64,000 nt of DNA from Paracnuella aquatica (GTDB lineage Bacteria; Bacteroidota; Bacteroidia; Chitinophagales; Chitinophagaceae): NCBI RefSeq assembly GCF_003332885.2, contig NZ_QOWJ01000007.1, positions 186,001 to 250,000 on the forward strand, read 5' to 3'. Below the pieces are notes generated by a model. It made no database searches. It was not told the DNA's origin and was given only the letters and a program-made list of their open reading frames with translations. Both the position numbers and the translations under genes were made by a program. Positions 54,199-62,904 of this stretch are shown here, piece by piece. Position 1 is the first letter of the stretch. Every line of letters starts with the position of its first letter.

Positions 54199-54717
54199 TT
54201 ATTGTGGGTACGTTACGCCGGCTTCCATGCCCAGCGAGTCGTGGTAGGGGTGGTGTTGGTACTTGTCTTTGTCCGTGTTCAACTTGTGCAGCCAATGCAT
54301 GGCCGCGGCAGCAATAAGGCCACCGGCCAGGTACAGGCCAAATGTCATGCTTTGCGATGCTTTAGAACGGTGCGACGGTGTAGCTAACAGTCCCATGCGC
54401 TGCGGCACCAGCAATGCGCCCAGGCCGGCAGCCACACCCAGCGCGGCGCCACGGGCCCATGCATATTTCATGGTGCCGATGCCGGCAATGCTGTAATACA
54501 ATGCATTGCTCACCAGATCGCCGGCGAGGGCCATACGATACAGCTTTTTAGGCGATGGCGGCAGCTTGCCATTTTCGGTAAATGCGCGGCCAATAGCTTC
54601 CATTCCCAACAGGTCCATGCGGGGCGCCTGCGGAACAATTTTTTTAACCGATTCGTGAATCAATGTGATGGCACAGGCCCCCAGGAGCCCGCCTCCAAGT
54701 GCTATAGTTGGTTTCAT
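54199..54717 (-). CDS. Membrane protein, unknown, 172 residues
   Basis: Start is ATG 54717 (MKPTIALGGGLLGACAITLI) or the ATG two codons earlier at 54723. About three to four membrane segments: the N-terminal one, LVSNALYYSIAGIGTMKYAW, GAALGVAAGLGALLVPQ and LYLAGGLIAAAAMHWLHKL. Charged loop between (IPQAPRMDLLGMEAIGRAF-like) and a His-rich tail (KYQHHPYHDSLGMEAG). I do not recognise a family. It is divergent from the epimerase gene across a GATTTCG repeat hairpin. Confidence 0.7.
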   Translation of the reverse strand: MKPTIALGGGLLGACAITLIHESVKKIVPQAPRMDLLGMEAIGRAFTENGKLPPSPKKLYRMALAGDLVSNALYYSIAGIGTMKYAWARGAALGVAAGLGALLVPQRMGLLATPSHRSKASQSMTFGLYLAGGLIAAAAMHWLHKLNTDKDKYQHHPYHDSLGMEAGVTYPQ

Positions 54718-54757
54718 GTACAATCAATTTGTCGTTTATATAAAAAATCAGTGCCAG

Positions 54758-54979
54758 AGTTGGGAGGAGACGGAAGACGGAGGTCCGAAGACCGAAGACG
54801 ATTTCGGATTTCGGATTTCGGATTTCGGATTTCGGATTTCGGAAAAATGAAACCCTAATAATATAAAGCATTGTGCTGGTATTGTCTTCTGAATGCAACT
54901 AAAATTCTTTCCCGTCTCTTCCGTCCCATCTTCCGTCTTCCGACCTCGGACTTCCGACTTCCCTCTCCTCCCTCTCGTC
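54758..54979. repeat. Word-hairpin with (GATTTCG)6 tandem repeat
   Basis: The left arm (GGAGGAGACGGAAGACGG, AAGACCGAAGACG, 54763-54799) faces right-arm words (CGTCTCTTCCGTC, CATCTTCCGTCTTCCG, CTCTCCTCCCTCTCGTC, 54911-54980). Between them, 54800-54841 is six exact copies of the heptamer GATTTCG. It lies in a divergent gap between the membrane gene and the epimerase gene. Confidence 0.8.
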
Positions 54980-55011
54980 TTTTCCCCATCTTTGTTTGTT
55001 CATACTACCAT

Positions 55012-55944
55012 ATGGCTACAGTACTCATTACCGGCGGAACCGGGCTGATCGGAACGGCATTGACCGAAACACTGGTGCAAAAAGGCTACGATGTGATTGT
55101 GCTGACCCGCAGGTTGCCGGAAAAAGGTCAGGCGTACAATCCAAAAATCCGTTTTGCGCAATGGGATATTGCTGCCCAAACCATCGACACTGGAGCGGTG
55201 CAGGCCGCCGATTATATTGTGCACCTGGCCGGTGCCAATGTTGCCCAGGGCCGCTGGACGGAAGCCCGGAAAAAGGAAATCGTGTCCAGCCGGGTTCGTT
55301 CGGGGCAATTGCTGGTAAAAGCCCTGTCCGAAATACCCAATAAGGTGCAGGCTGTGGTTGCTTCCTCGGCTATTGGCTGGTACGGCCCCGATCCGCAAGT
55401 GCCCAACCCAAGGCCGTTTGTAGAAACCGATGGCGTGGACGGTGCGTTTTTAGGCCAAACCTGCAAGCAGTGGGAAGACAGCATAACGCCGGTGGCCACA
55501 ATGGGCAAACGCCTGGTGATTTTTAGAACAGGGATTGTGCTGAGTAGGGAAGGCGGTGCCTATAAAGAATTTAAAAAACCGCTGCAGTTTGGCATCGCCG
55601 GCATTTTGGGTTCGGGTAAACAAGTAGTGAGCTGGATTCACATTGCCGACATTGTGGGCTTGTACGTAACGGCGCTGGAGCAGCAACAATGGCAAGGTGT
55701 GTACAACGCTGTGGCGCCCAACCCGGTGAGCAATAAAGAGCTGGTACTGGCCATGGCCGCTGCAAAAGATGGCATCGCCATCCCGGCACCGGTGCCAGAG
55801 TTTGCCTTAAAAATTGCCTTGGGCGAAATGAGCATCGAGGTGCTCAAAAGCGCTACCGTCAGCAGCGCCAAAGCCCAAAAGGAAGGGTACACGTTTATTT
55901 TCCCCGAAATTGGGGCTGCGACCAGAAACCTTGAAGGAAAATAA
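55012..55944 (+). CDS. TIGR01777 family NAD-dependent epimerase-like protein
   Basis: 310 residues from ATG 55012; the frame extends upstream through repeat sequence, which I leave out. The start MATVLITGGTGLIGTALTET carries the Rossmann GxxGxxG loop. ASSAIGWYGPD, FLGQTCKQWED and GSGKQVVSWIHIADI are typical of the TIGR01777/YfcH SDR family; a C-terminal DUF1731-like end is present (ALGEMSIEVLKSATVSSAKA). The substrate is unknown. A terminator follows. Confidence 0.9.
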   Translation: MATVLITGGTGLIGTALTETLVQKGYDVIVLTRRLPEKGQAYNPKIRFAQWDIAAQTIDTGAVQAADYIVHLAGANVAQGRWTEARKKEIVSSRVRSGQLLVKALSEIPNKVQAVVASSAIGWYGPDPQVPNPRPFVETDGVDGAFLGQTCKQWEDSITPVATMGKRLVIFRTGIVLSREGGAYKEFKKPLQFGIAGILGSGKQVVSWIHIADIVGLYVTALEQQQWQGVYNAVAPNPVSNKELVLAMAAAKDGIAIPAPVPEFALKIALGEMSIEVLKSATVSSAKAQKEGYTFIFPEIGAATRNLEGK

Positions 55945-55954
55945 AACGGAAAAG

Positions 55955-55980
55955 AAAAGCGCTGAACAGGCGCTTTTTTT
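55955..55980. terminator. Bidirectional terminator
   Basis: AAAAGCGC (55955-55962) and GCGCTTTT (55970-55977) form an exact stem with T-run TTTTTTT after it. It sits between the convergent epimerase gene and the small minus-strand gene. Confidence 0.8.
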
Positions 55981-56167
55981 ATGCTCTTTTCAATATCTGT
56001 AGTTCCGCTTCTTTCAATCCCAGCTGCATGTCTATTTCCGATATCATATCCGAAACGTCATCGGCGCTCATGCCATCAGGGTACAGGTTCAGGGTTTGTT
56101 TCATCGCAGAAAGGGCCGCCATCATGCCTATTTTTACCAGTTCATCTGCTCTTTCCATTACGCACAT
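55979..56167 (-). CDS. Small hypothetical protein, 62 residues
   Basis: MCVMERADELVKIGMMAALS then LKQTLNLYPDGMSADDVSD-like helices, ending AELQILKRA. Start could be 56158 (MERADEL). It is charged, helical and overlaps no other gene; a shared terminator lies exactly at its stop. No family recognised. Confidence 0.55.
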   Translation of the reverse strand: MCVMERADELVKIGMMAALSAMKQTLNLYPDGMSADDVSDMISEIDMQLGLKEAELQILKRA

Positions 56168-56292
56168 TTTTAGGTAAACAATAGGCTACAAAAGCCAAAC
56201 TATGTGCCAGCAATAGGGAAGGCTTCCGGCTTGCATTTTCCATGAGTTTTTCACTCACGATCAACAGGTGCAGGCAAAGCAAAGCCCGGCTA

Positions 56293-56322
56293 TTGCATTA
56301 GGTAAAAAACATATATACTTTG
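56293..56322 (+). promoter_or_regulatory. Possible promoter of the subtilase gene
   Basis: TTG (56293-56295), 20 bases, TACTTTG (56316-56322), one base shorter than the consensus box. It lies about 60 bases before the ATG at 56381. Confidence 0.4.
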
Positions 56323-56380
56323 GCGTGTATGTTCCGGCCACCATACCGTTACGCCTATTCATTTACCTAAAAGCCTTGTT

Positions 56381-57796
56381 ATGCCTACCAACAAGCCCAA
56401 ACGCAACAGCAAAACTTCTGCTGCATCCAACACCAATAAATCAACCGGCCAGGCCGCCGCTTTAGGCGCTTCAGCTGCCGCGGCTTCTGTGGAAGACCTG
56501 CTCCTTGCCGCTATGGAGCGGGGCGGCGATACTATGGAAACCGGCCGCTACATTGTAACGTTTAAAGAAGGCGTTGAAAAGGAAGGCATTGAAACGCTGA
56601 GCAACGCCGGCATGCGGGTTGCGGATGCCCGGGATTTCAACGAGTCGGCCGTAATGCTCGAATCGGTTGGCGATGCCGACGCGGTGGTTTTCCCGGAAAT
56701 CGGCGCGGCACTCATCAGCGGGCAAGCCGCGCAGGAGCGCCAAATGTCATCGGCTATGGAACTGGAAACCGACAGCGCTTACCAATCCGTTGACCCTGAA
56801 TATTTTGTTTTTGCCGATGAAGTATACAGCGAAGTGCTGCGGGAATTGGGCACCACCACTACCGAAAAAAATGCCGGCGACTACCTGCGTGGATTTTTGG
56901 CGGCAGCCGAAGCCATTGCCAAGGACCTGGCCGCTGCACGCATGGAAAAAGCAGTAGAAGAAGCCGATGTGGATACGCAGGTGTTGGGCGCTACTTGGGG
57001 CTTGCGGGCCTGCCGGGTGCCTACCAGTCCGCGCAGTGGCGTGGGTATTAAATTAGCCGTGCTGGACACCGGCATGGACATCGGCCACCCCGATTTTGCA
57101 GGCCGCAATATAGCCGGCGTTTCGTTTGCGGGCGGCCAGCCCGTGCAGGACCTGAACGGCCACGGCACCCATTGCATTGGCACAGCCACTGGCCCGAAAG
57201 CGCCTGCAGGCACCACGCCGCGCTACGGCACAGGCTACCGCAGCCTTATTCGTGTGGGCAAAGTGTTGTCTAATTCCGGCTCGGGTACGCAGGCCGGTGT
57301 ACTGGCCGGCATGAACTGGGCCATTGCCAACCGCTGCCCTGTCATTTCCATGTCATTGGGTTCGCAATCGCCGGTGCACCCTGCATATACGGCTGCCGGC
57401 CAAGCGGCGCTCAACAATGGTTGCCTCATCATCGCTGCTGCGGGCAATGCTTACCGGCAACAAACAGGCTCGCCAGCCAATTCGCCCACCATCATGTCGG
57501 TGGCATCACTCAACCCGAACCTCACGCCGTCTGATTTTTCCAATGCCGGTAAAATAGATATTGCCGGTCCCGGCCGCGACGTGTTTTCCACCTGGTTCCG
57601 GCCGAGAAAGTACCATACCATTTCTGGCACAAGCATGGCTACACCACATGTAGCCGGCTGCGCTGCGTTGTGGGCAGAAACCTCGCCCAACCTGAGAGGA
57701 CTTCAATTGTGGCGCAAACTGCAGGCTACTGCCCGCAGGCTGCAATATGGGGGCAGCCTGGTAGGAGCGGGGTTGGTGCAGGCACCGCAGATTTAA
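56381..57796 (+). CDS. S8 subtilase without signal peptide
   Basis: 471 residues. The N-terminus (MPTNKPKRNSKTSAASNTNK) is hydrophilic and not a signal peptide. An I9-like propeptide domain follows at about 52-110 (GRYIVTFKEGVEKEGIETLS to PEIGAALIS). A helical spacer leads to the catalytic domain with D229 (LAVLDTGMD), H261 (NGHGTHC), an oxyanion Asn in AAAGNAYRQQ, and S418 (SGTSMATPHVAG). All catalytic residues are intact. It may act in the cytoplasm, or use an unrecognised export route; it lacks an obvious sorting domain. It is followed by a terminator and then a small propeptide-like gene. Confidence 0.9.
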   Translation: MPTNKPKRNSKTSAASNTNKSTGQAAALGASAAAASVEDLLLAAMERGGDTMETGRYIVTFKEGVEKEGIETLSNAGMRVADARDFNESAVMLESVGDADAVVFPEIGAALISGQAAQERQMSSAMELETDSAYQSVDPEYFVFADEVYSEVLRELGTTTTEKNAGDYLRGFLAAAEAIAKDLAAARMEKAVEEADVDTQVLGATWGLRACRVPTSPRSGVGIKLAVLDTGMDIGHPDFAGRNIAGVSFAGGQPVQDLNGHGTHCIGTATGPKAPAGTTPRYGTGYRSLIRVGKVLSNSGSGTQAGVLAGMNWAIANRCPVISMSLGSQSPVHPAYTAAGQAALNNGCLIIAAAGNAYRQQTGSPANSPTIMSVASLNPNLTPSDFSNAGKIDIAGPGRDVFSTWFRPRKYHTISGTSMATPHVAGCAALWAETSPNLRGLQLWRKLQATARRLQYGGSLVGAGLVQAPQI

Positions 57797-57809
57797 TTTC
57801 AATAACTTT

Positions 57810-57837
57810 AATCCCGCTGCGCTGCAGCGGGATTTTT
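57810..57837 (+). terminator. Terminator between subtilase and propeptide-like gene
   Basis: AATCCCGCTGC (57810-57820) pairs exactly with GCAGCGGGATT (57824-57834), then TTTATTT. It lies 21 bases before the next ATG, so that gene would need partial read-through or an unseen promoter. Confidence 0.8.
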
Positions 57838-57858
57838 ATTTACAACCAATCAAAAGTT

Positions 57859-58104
57859 ATGGCTGCCGATAAAAAAAACTGGATCGTGATTGCCTCCGGC
57901 GACCGGCCGCTGAATGAAATATCGGTCGAGTTGAGCGGCAAAGGTTTTAAAGTGGGGCAGGTGTTGGAAGCCATCGGGCAAATTACCGGGGAAAGCAGCG
58001 CCGAAGTTTCGAAGGATGAATTGCAGGTGGCTGGCGTTGCCGAAATTGTGCCAATGGGCGATCATATTCAACTGCCCGGTCCTGAAGAAGATTTAAGTTG
58101 GTGA
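57859..58104 (+). CDS. Stand-alone I9 propeptide-like protein, 81 residues
   Basis: ATG 57859 starts MAADKKNWIVIASGDRPLNE; the frame is open upstream but that part overlaps the subtilase gene and terminator. The predicted order (strand WIVIAS, helix LNEISVELSGKGF, strand FKVGQVLEAIGQITG, helix KDELQVAGVAE, strand IVPMGDHIQLP) matches the subtilisin propeptide/I9 fold, which acts as chaperone and inhibitor. Its place right after a subtilase that already has its own propeptide suggests an inhibitor or second chaperone in trans. This is inference from fold pattern and position; no search was done. Confidence 0.55.
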   Translation: MAADKKNWIVIASGDRPLNEISVELSGKGFKVGQVLEAIGQITGESSAEVSKDELQVAGVAEIVPMGDHIQLPGPEEDLSW

Positions 58105-58125
58105 TGGGGCTGAAGCAGCATTTAT

Positions 58126-58836
58126 TTATGCCATAGGCGATGCTTGCCCGCCGCCCGCCGTTCGGTGATCTTCATGGAATACATTAGTAAATTCACCTAC
58201 TACTGCAAACCGGTTCTCGAACCGCAGCCGGTGCAGTTTCAATTGATGAACATCGCTGGTCAGCACACGCCGGTGCATGGGGTGCATGGTGCCGCCTTTC
58301 AGCCCTGCTGGCACCGCCGGGTCGTACTGAAATTCTGGATCTACTAAAGTGCCCCGCGGGTACATAATACCAGGCCGACCCAAACCCCGCAGATCGAGGT
58401 TGTGCGGGTGGTCGAGGCCAAGCGTGTGACCGTATTCATGCGCTGCAGTTGTTGAACCGGCATATAAATTTTCCAGTAAAAAATAACCGCTGTTGCAGCC
58501 CACGCCGTCTACAAAAGAAATGTTGCCCAGGATGAATGGCTCAATGCGGAAAAAATTGTTGCGCGGGTCTACATTTTGGTACACTTCCAAATCGCTGATG
58601 ATTGGCTGAACCGAAGCTGTAATGCGAAAGTTTACCGTTATCAAATGATCCCTCCACTGTACTTGCGCTTTGGGTTCATTCCATAAGGTTTCCGTTTCTT
58701 CTCTTAGTTGCGCCGTAAGTTCGGGTGTGGCTGCACTGCCATAAAACACGAAATGTGAATGGATGATTAGTTGCTTATGCTCTGGTTGTAATTCTGCTGC
58801 ACCCATACTGATTTTTTTCCGCAGGTAAAATTTCAA
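58126..58836 (-). CDS. Metzincin-type zinc metalloprotease without signal peptide
   Basis: 236 residues from 58836, or 226 from ATG 58806 (MGAAELQPEHKQLIIHSHFV), which looks better. The zinc site HEYGHTLGLDH (H133, E134, H137, H143) is a full metzincin signature, followed by a Met-turn in RPGIMYPRGTL. The N-terminal half has the beta strands expected of a matrixin-like fold (ITVNFRITASVQPIISDLE). No signal peptide or membrane segment. It is convergent with the propeptide-like gene and so completes a three-gene protease cluster. Confidence 0.82.
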   Translation of the reverse strand: MKFYLRKKISMGAAELQPEHKQLIIHSHFVFYGSAATPELTAQLREETETLWNEPKAQVQWRDHLITVNFRITASVQPIISDLEVYQNVDPRNNFFRIEPFILGNISFVDGVGCNSGYFLLENLYAGSTTAAHEYGHTLGLDHPHNLDLRGLGRPGIMYPRGTLVDPEFQYDPAVPAGLKGGTMHPMHRRVLTSDVHQLKLHRLRFENRFAVVGEFTNVFHEDHRTAGGGQASPMA

Positions 58837-58883
58837 GTGTTTGCTACCAAGCCGGTCGTTTCATTTGCAGCAAACTACTGTTT

Positions 58884-59321
58884 ATGATTAAATGTTCTTT
58901 GGCCGCCATCCTTGCGGCATTTGTATTGGCATCCTGTACCAAAAACCCGACCACCGAAACACTCATCGATGAAACGGTTACTAAAAAGGTGGTATACCAA
59001 ATTTCGGCTGCAAAAGATTACACTGCACCTATCTACAACAACATGCAAACCGACCTCAAACTTACTGTGGGCGTGGCCAGCACTAAAACCGGCGACTACA
59101 CTAAGTTGTGGGACACTACCATTGCCGGTCATTTGCGCAGCTTTCCGCAAAGCAATGAGCAAATAGAAATAGAAAAAACTTTTCAATTGGTGGAAAGCAC
59201 CGAGCAACTGCAAGTGTCGTATTATATACGTTACAATGATAACGGACAGCTCGAACAGGTAGCCAGTTTTAAGCCGGTGGCAAAAGGCACAATGTTATTT
59301 CAGGAGCGCATCAGCCTGTAA
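58884..59321 (+). CDS. Small lipoprotein, unknown
   Basis: 145 residues with lipoprotein signal MIKCSLAAILAAFVLASCTK (lipobox LASC). The mature part is mostly beta strand (KKVVYQISAAKDYTAPIYNN, LQVSYYIRYNDNGQLEQVAS) and resembles small beta-sandwich envelope proteins. It is divergent from the metzincin gene across 47 bases. No family is named. Confidence 0.65.
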   Translation: MIKCSLAAILAAFVLASCTKNPTTETLIDETVTKKVVYQISAAKDYTAPIYNNMQTDLKLTVGVASTKTGDYTKLWDTTIAGHLRSFPQSNEQIEIEKTFQLVESTEQLQVSYYIRYNDNGQLEQVASFKPVAKGTMLFQERISL

Positions 59322-59329
59322 AAAAATGA

Positions 59330-59361
59330 CAAAGGCTGCACTAAAATGCAGCCTTTGTTTT
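59330..59361. terminator. Bidirectional terminator
   Basis: CAAAGGCTGCA (59330-59340) and TGCAGCCTTTG (59347-59357) are exact reverse complements, then TTTT. It lies between the convergent lipoprotein gene and the FadN-type gene. Confidence 0.85.
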
Positions 59362-59409
59362 ATGATTGATTTCCTAATCGAAAAAATCAGTTTTACATAT
59401 AAACCAATG

Positions 59410-61791
59410 CTAGTTCCGCACCGGCTTACCACCCTTTAGCACGCTTTGAATACGCTCTAGGCTCTTGCGTTCACCACAAAGCGACAGAAACGCTTCCCGC
59501 TCCAGGTCCAGCAGGTATTGCTCCGGCACCAGTGTAGGTTCGCTCAGGTCGCCGCCACACATTACATAAGCCAACTTACGAGCCACCAAGGCATCGTGCT
59601 CGGTGGCGTACCCGGCCTGCGTCATGCCGTGGATGCCGGAATACAGGGCACCCAACGCCGTGCGGCCAAGTACTTTGACGTCTTTGCGTGGCACCGGCGT
59701 TACATAACCACTTTGGTGCATTTCGAGCACCGAACGTTTGGCCTCCGAAACACGGCGGCTTTGGTTCATCACAATTTCGTCTAGCCCTTTCCGGTAGATA
59801 CCCAATCCAAATGCTTCGTGTGCCGAGGTGGCCACTTTTGCAGTGGCGATGGTCAAAAACCTGTTTTTCAGCGTGATGGTTTCCGGTTCGTCTTCATGCA
59901 TTTCGTCGGATGCCCGCAGGACAAACTCCTTAGTGCCGCCACCGCCCGGAATCAGGCCCACGCCCAGTTCTACCAAGCCGGTATAGGTTTCGGCGGCTGC
60001 GCAAACTTTATCCGAATGCAGGCTCATTTCGCAGGCGCCACCAAGCGACAATCCATGCGGCGCCACCACCACCGGCACCGACGAGTAGCGAACCCGCATC
60101 ATGGTATTTTGAAACATGCGGATGGCCATGTCCAGTTCATCGTACTCCTGCTCAATAGCCAGCATAAAGATCATCCCCACATTGGCGCCGGCACTAAAGT
60201 TGGCGCCTTCGTTGGCAATCACCAGCCCTTTATAATTTTTTTCTGCAAGCTCAATGGCTTTAGTAATGCCGCTGAGCACATCGCCACCAATCGAATTCAT
60301 TTTGGTGCTCCATTGCAGCCCCAGCACATCGTCGCCGAGGTCCACCACGGTGCTGCTGCCGTTTTGCCAAACTGGCGATTGTGCAAAATGCGCAATGGAA
60401 GTATAATCGGCGCTGCCCGGAATTTCGTTGTATGTTTTGCTCGACGGATCGTAGGCCAGCCTGCGGCCGTTTTGCAGTTTATAAAATGTTTTGTGCCCCG
60501 TTGTCAGCATGTCGTGCACCCAGGGTGCAATATGGTAACCGGCCCCTTCGGCAGCAAGCGTCATGTTTTTTACACCCAACACGTCCCAACTTTCAAAGGC
60601 GCCAATTTCCCAGCCAAAACCCGCCATCATCGCATCGTCGATGCGGTACAGTTCATCGGATATTTCGGGGATGCGGTGCGAAATATAGGAGAACAGCCCG
60701 TAGTGAAAATGCCGGAAAAAATCGCCTGCCTTATCGGTGGCGGCTACCACCATTTTCAGGCGTTGCTTTAAATCGTCGATGGGTTTGGCAGCGTCAATCG
60801 AAGCAAATTTCGGCTTTTGTCTTGGGCCGTATTCGCCGGTTTCTAGGTCCAACGTCAGGATTTCTTTTTCGCCACTGCTTCCTTTTGTCTTTTTGAAAAA
60901 ACCCTGACCGGTTTTATCACCCAGCCATTTTTTTTGCACTATTTGCTCCAGCCAAGCCGGAACCTGGAATTTATCCCTGGCTTCATCTTCCGGGCAACTT
61001 TCGTAAACGCCTTTGGCAACATTTACCAGCGTATCAATACCGACCACGTCGGCAGTGCGGAACGTGGCCGATTTAGGGCGGCCAATGATGGGCCCGGTCA
61101 GCGCATCCACTTCGTCAATGGTCAGTCCCATTTGATCGATCAGGCCAAAAATGGACATGATGCTGAACACACCAATGCGGTTGGCAATAAATGCTGGCGT
61201 GTCTTTGGCGAGGACGGTTGTTTTGCCCAAAAAGCGGTCGCCGTAATCGAGCAAGAAATCAATGATCGCAGGGTCGGTTTCTTTGGTTGGAATGATCTCC
61301 AGCAACCGCAAATAACGCGGCGGATTGAAGAAGTGCGTGCCGCAAAAATGCTTTTTGAAATCATCGCTGCGGCCCTCGTTGAGCAGGTGTATGGGAATGC
61401 CCGAAGTATTGGAAGTAATGAGCGAACCGGCCTTACGCACCGCATCCACTTTTTCGTATAAAGATTTTTTGATATCGAGGCGCTCCACCACCACTTCAAT
61501 CACCCAGTCGCAAGTTGCAATGTCTTTCAGGTTGTCGTCGAAGTTGCCGATGGTGATCAGTTTGGCTACGTCCTTATGATACACCGGCGAAGGGTTGCTT
61601 TTGATAGCGGCCTGCAGGGCATCGGCCACAATTTTATTGCGGGCCGCTTTGTTATCGGATGTTTGCGCATCGGCAGGAACAATATCGAGCAGGAGCACGG
61701 GAAGGCCCACTCCGGCAAAATGGCAGGCAATACGGGAGCCCATTACCCCGCTACCCAAAACGGCTACTTTACGGATGGTTCTTGTCGTCAT
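59410..61791 (-). CDS. fadN: FadN-type 3-hydroxyacyl-CoA dehydrogenase/enoyl-CoA hydratase
   Basis: 793 residues combining two steps of fatty-acid beta-oxidation. The N-terminal dehydrogenase has the NAD loop VAVLGSGVMGSRIACHFAGV, the catalytic His in CGTHFFNPPRYLRLLEIIP and FIANRIGVFS. The C-terminal crotonase has an oxyanion and Glu pair in LSLGGACEM and YTGLVELGVGLIPGGGGTKE. The order (dehydrogenase first, hydratase last) and length match FadN, the reverse of FadB. No thiolase or acyl-CoA dehydrogenase gene is next to it. Confidence 0.92.
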   Translation of the reverse strand: MTTRTIRKVAVLGSGVMGSRIACHFAGVGLPVLLLDIVPADAQTSDNKAARNKIVADALQAAIKSNPSPVYHKDVAKLITIGNFDDNLKDIATCDWVIEVVVERLDIKKSLYEKVDAVRKAGSLITSNTSGIPIHLLNEGRSDDFKKHFCGTHFFNPPRYLRLLEIIPTKETDPAIIDFLLDYGDRFLGKTTVLAKDTPAFIANRIGVFSIMSIFGLIDQMGLTIDEVDALTGPIIGRPKSATFRTADVVGIDTLVNVAKGVYESCPEDEARDKFQVPAWLEQIVQKKWLGDKTGQGFFKKTKGSSGEKEILTLDLETGEYGPRQKPKFASIDAAKPIDDLKQRLKMVVAATDKAGDFFRHFHYGLFSYISHRIPEISDELYRIDDAMMAGFGWEIGAFESWDVLGVKNMTLAAEGAGYHIAPWVHDMLTTGHKTFYKLQNGRRLAYDPSSKTYNEIPGSADYTSIAHFAQSPVWQNGSSTVVDLGDDVLGLQWSTKMNSIGGDVLSGITKAIELAEKNYKGLVIANEGANFSAGANVGMIFMLAIEQEYDELDMAIRMFQNTMMRVRYSSVPVVVAPHGLSLGGACEMSLHSDKVCAAAETYTGLVELGVGLIPGGGGTKEFVLRASDEMHEDEPETITLKNRFLTIATAKVATSAHEAFGLGIYRKGLDEIVMNQSRRVSEAKRSVLEMHQSGYVTPVPRKDVKVLGRTALGALYSGIHGMTQAGYATEHDALVARKLAYVMCGGDLSEPTLVPEQYLLDLEREAFLSLCGERKSLERIQSVLKGGKPVRN

Positions 61792-61834
61792 AAAAATTAG
61801 TTAGTTATGCAACTATTATTATGAAGATAATTAT

Positions 61835-61934
61835 GATTTTGGATTTGGGATTGACGATTTCGGATTTGTTTGCACACAGTTTAGTGAAGGTTTCGACTCA
61901 AAATCCGAAATCGGGAAATCTGAAATCCGAAATG
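61835..61934. repeat. Word-hairpin before the small membrane gene, GATTTCGG type
   Basis: GATTTTGGATTTGGGATTG (from 61835) and ACGATTTCGGATTTG form the left arm; CAAAATCCGAAATCGGGAAA and TCTGAAATCCGAAATG (61899-61934) the right arm, as degenerate reverse complements. The word is the same as at 54800-54841 and 46223-46308. Confidence 0.75.
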
Positions 61935-61970
61935 CAACCATGTCCTACTTTTGCGCCATTACCACTGCAT

Positions 61971-62381
61971 ATGGAAAGCGCCACCGAACCCGTTTACGTT
62001 ATCCCGGCCAAATACCGCCGGATGGAAAACATGCACATTGTGTTTTGGCTTGTTAAAGACATTAGCTGGTGTTTGATCTGGGAACCGTTGGGTATTGCGA
62101 TGATTGTGCCCACGCTCGCCATCGCCATCATTATTGCCTGGCGTACCCGCCACATCAAATCGGAACTGGCACACAACCTTGCTATTTTGTTTTGGATTTC
62201 GGCCAACTCGTTTTGGATGATCTCGGAGTTTTTGGAGTTTGATTCGACACCCATTTTGTTTGGCATTACGGGCAAGCATATGGCACTTATTCCGTTTGCG
62301 TTTGGTGCCCTTATTTTGGCCTGGTATTACCTGGTGCAAAAGCCCCGCGAAGACCGCGTGGAGCAGGTGGCGACGATGTAA
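61971..62381 (+). CDS. Membrane protein, unknown, 136 residues
   Basis: ATG 61971 (MESATEPVYVIPAKYRRMEN). The frame is open upstream in repeat sequence and is not used. Four hydrophobic segments: IVFWLVKDISWCLIW (partly amphipathic), LGIAMIVPTLAIAIIIAWRT, LAILFWISANSFWMISEFLE and MALIPFAFGALILAWYYLVQ. Conserved-looking FWLVKDISW and NSFWMISEF motifs suggest a small family of membrane proteins, which I cannot name. It is divergent from fadN. Confidence 0.7.
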   Translation: MESATEPVYVIPAKYRRMENMHIVFWLVKDISWCLIWEPLGIAMIVPTLAIAIIIAWRTRHIKSELAHNLAILFWISANSFWMISEFLEFDSTPILFGITGKHMALIPFAFGALILAWYYLVQKPREDRVEQVATM

Positions 62382-62397
62382 GGCATTTAGAACAGAT

Positions 62398-62896
62398 GAA
62401 CAGACGAACAAGGAATGTTGAACAGACGAAGTTGGATGGGGAAATTATTAATTATGAATTATTGATTATTGGGTAGGGGTCAAATTGAAAAATTGAATGC
62501 GAAATAGTTGGGCGCAGCCCAAACCTGTTGGTAATAAAACTGTCATCATCGTTATCAATTTTCCCGTTGATCGTAGATCAACGCTGTGCGCCGGATATTT
62601 ATTTGCCAAACGATTTGAAGCGCAGGTTTGGGCTACGCCCAAAATGATTTCATCATTTGATCTATTGCTACCAACAGTTGTGGGCTCTGCCCACATATTC
62701 AAACCGTAATGGCGTCCAATTCTAAAATAGTGAGCATCACCTTTTGAGATACGTGACCCTCAATTCATTATTCATAACTCAACATTCATAATTCCCAAAT
62801 TCCCGGCTGCTCTCATTCGAAATTCATCATTCCTTGTTCCTTGTTCGATATTCTCTCACGAACTTCCTCTGTTCGAAATTCCTTGTTCGTCTGTTC
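62398..62896. repeat. Long word-hairpin, GAACAGACGAACAAGGAA type, with nested palindrome
   Basis: GAACAGACGAACAAGGAAT (62398-62416) and ATTCCTTGTTCGTCTGTTC (62878-62896) are exact 19-bp reverse complements and the same word as the repeat at 723-946. AT-rich inner pairs (ATTAATTATGAATTATTG; CAATTCATTATTCATAACTC) follow as in that locus. The 523-base gap contains no gene. Confidence 0.85.
62508..62642. repeat. Nested palindromic element
   Basis: 62508-62527 (core GGGCGCAGCCCAAACCTG) and 62623-62642 pair in 19 of 20 positions. A small internal hairpin, GTTGATC-GTA-GATCAAC, lies at its centre. Confidence 0.75.
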
Positions 62897-62904
62897 GACA
62901 TTCC

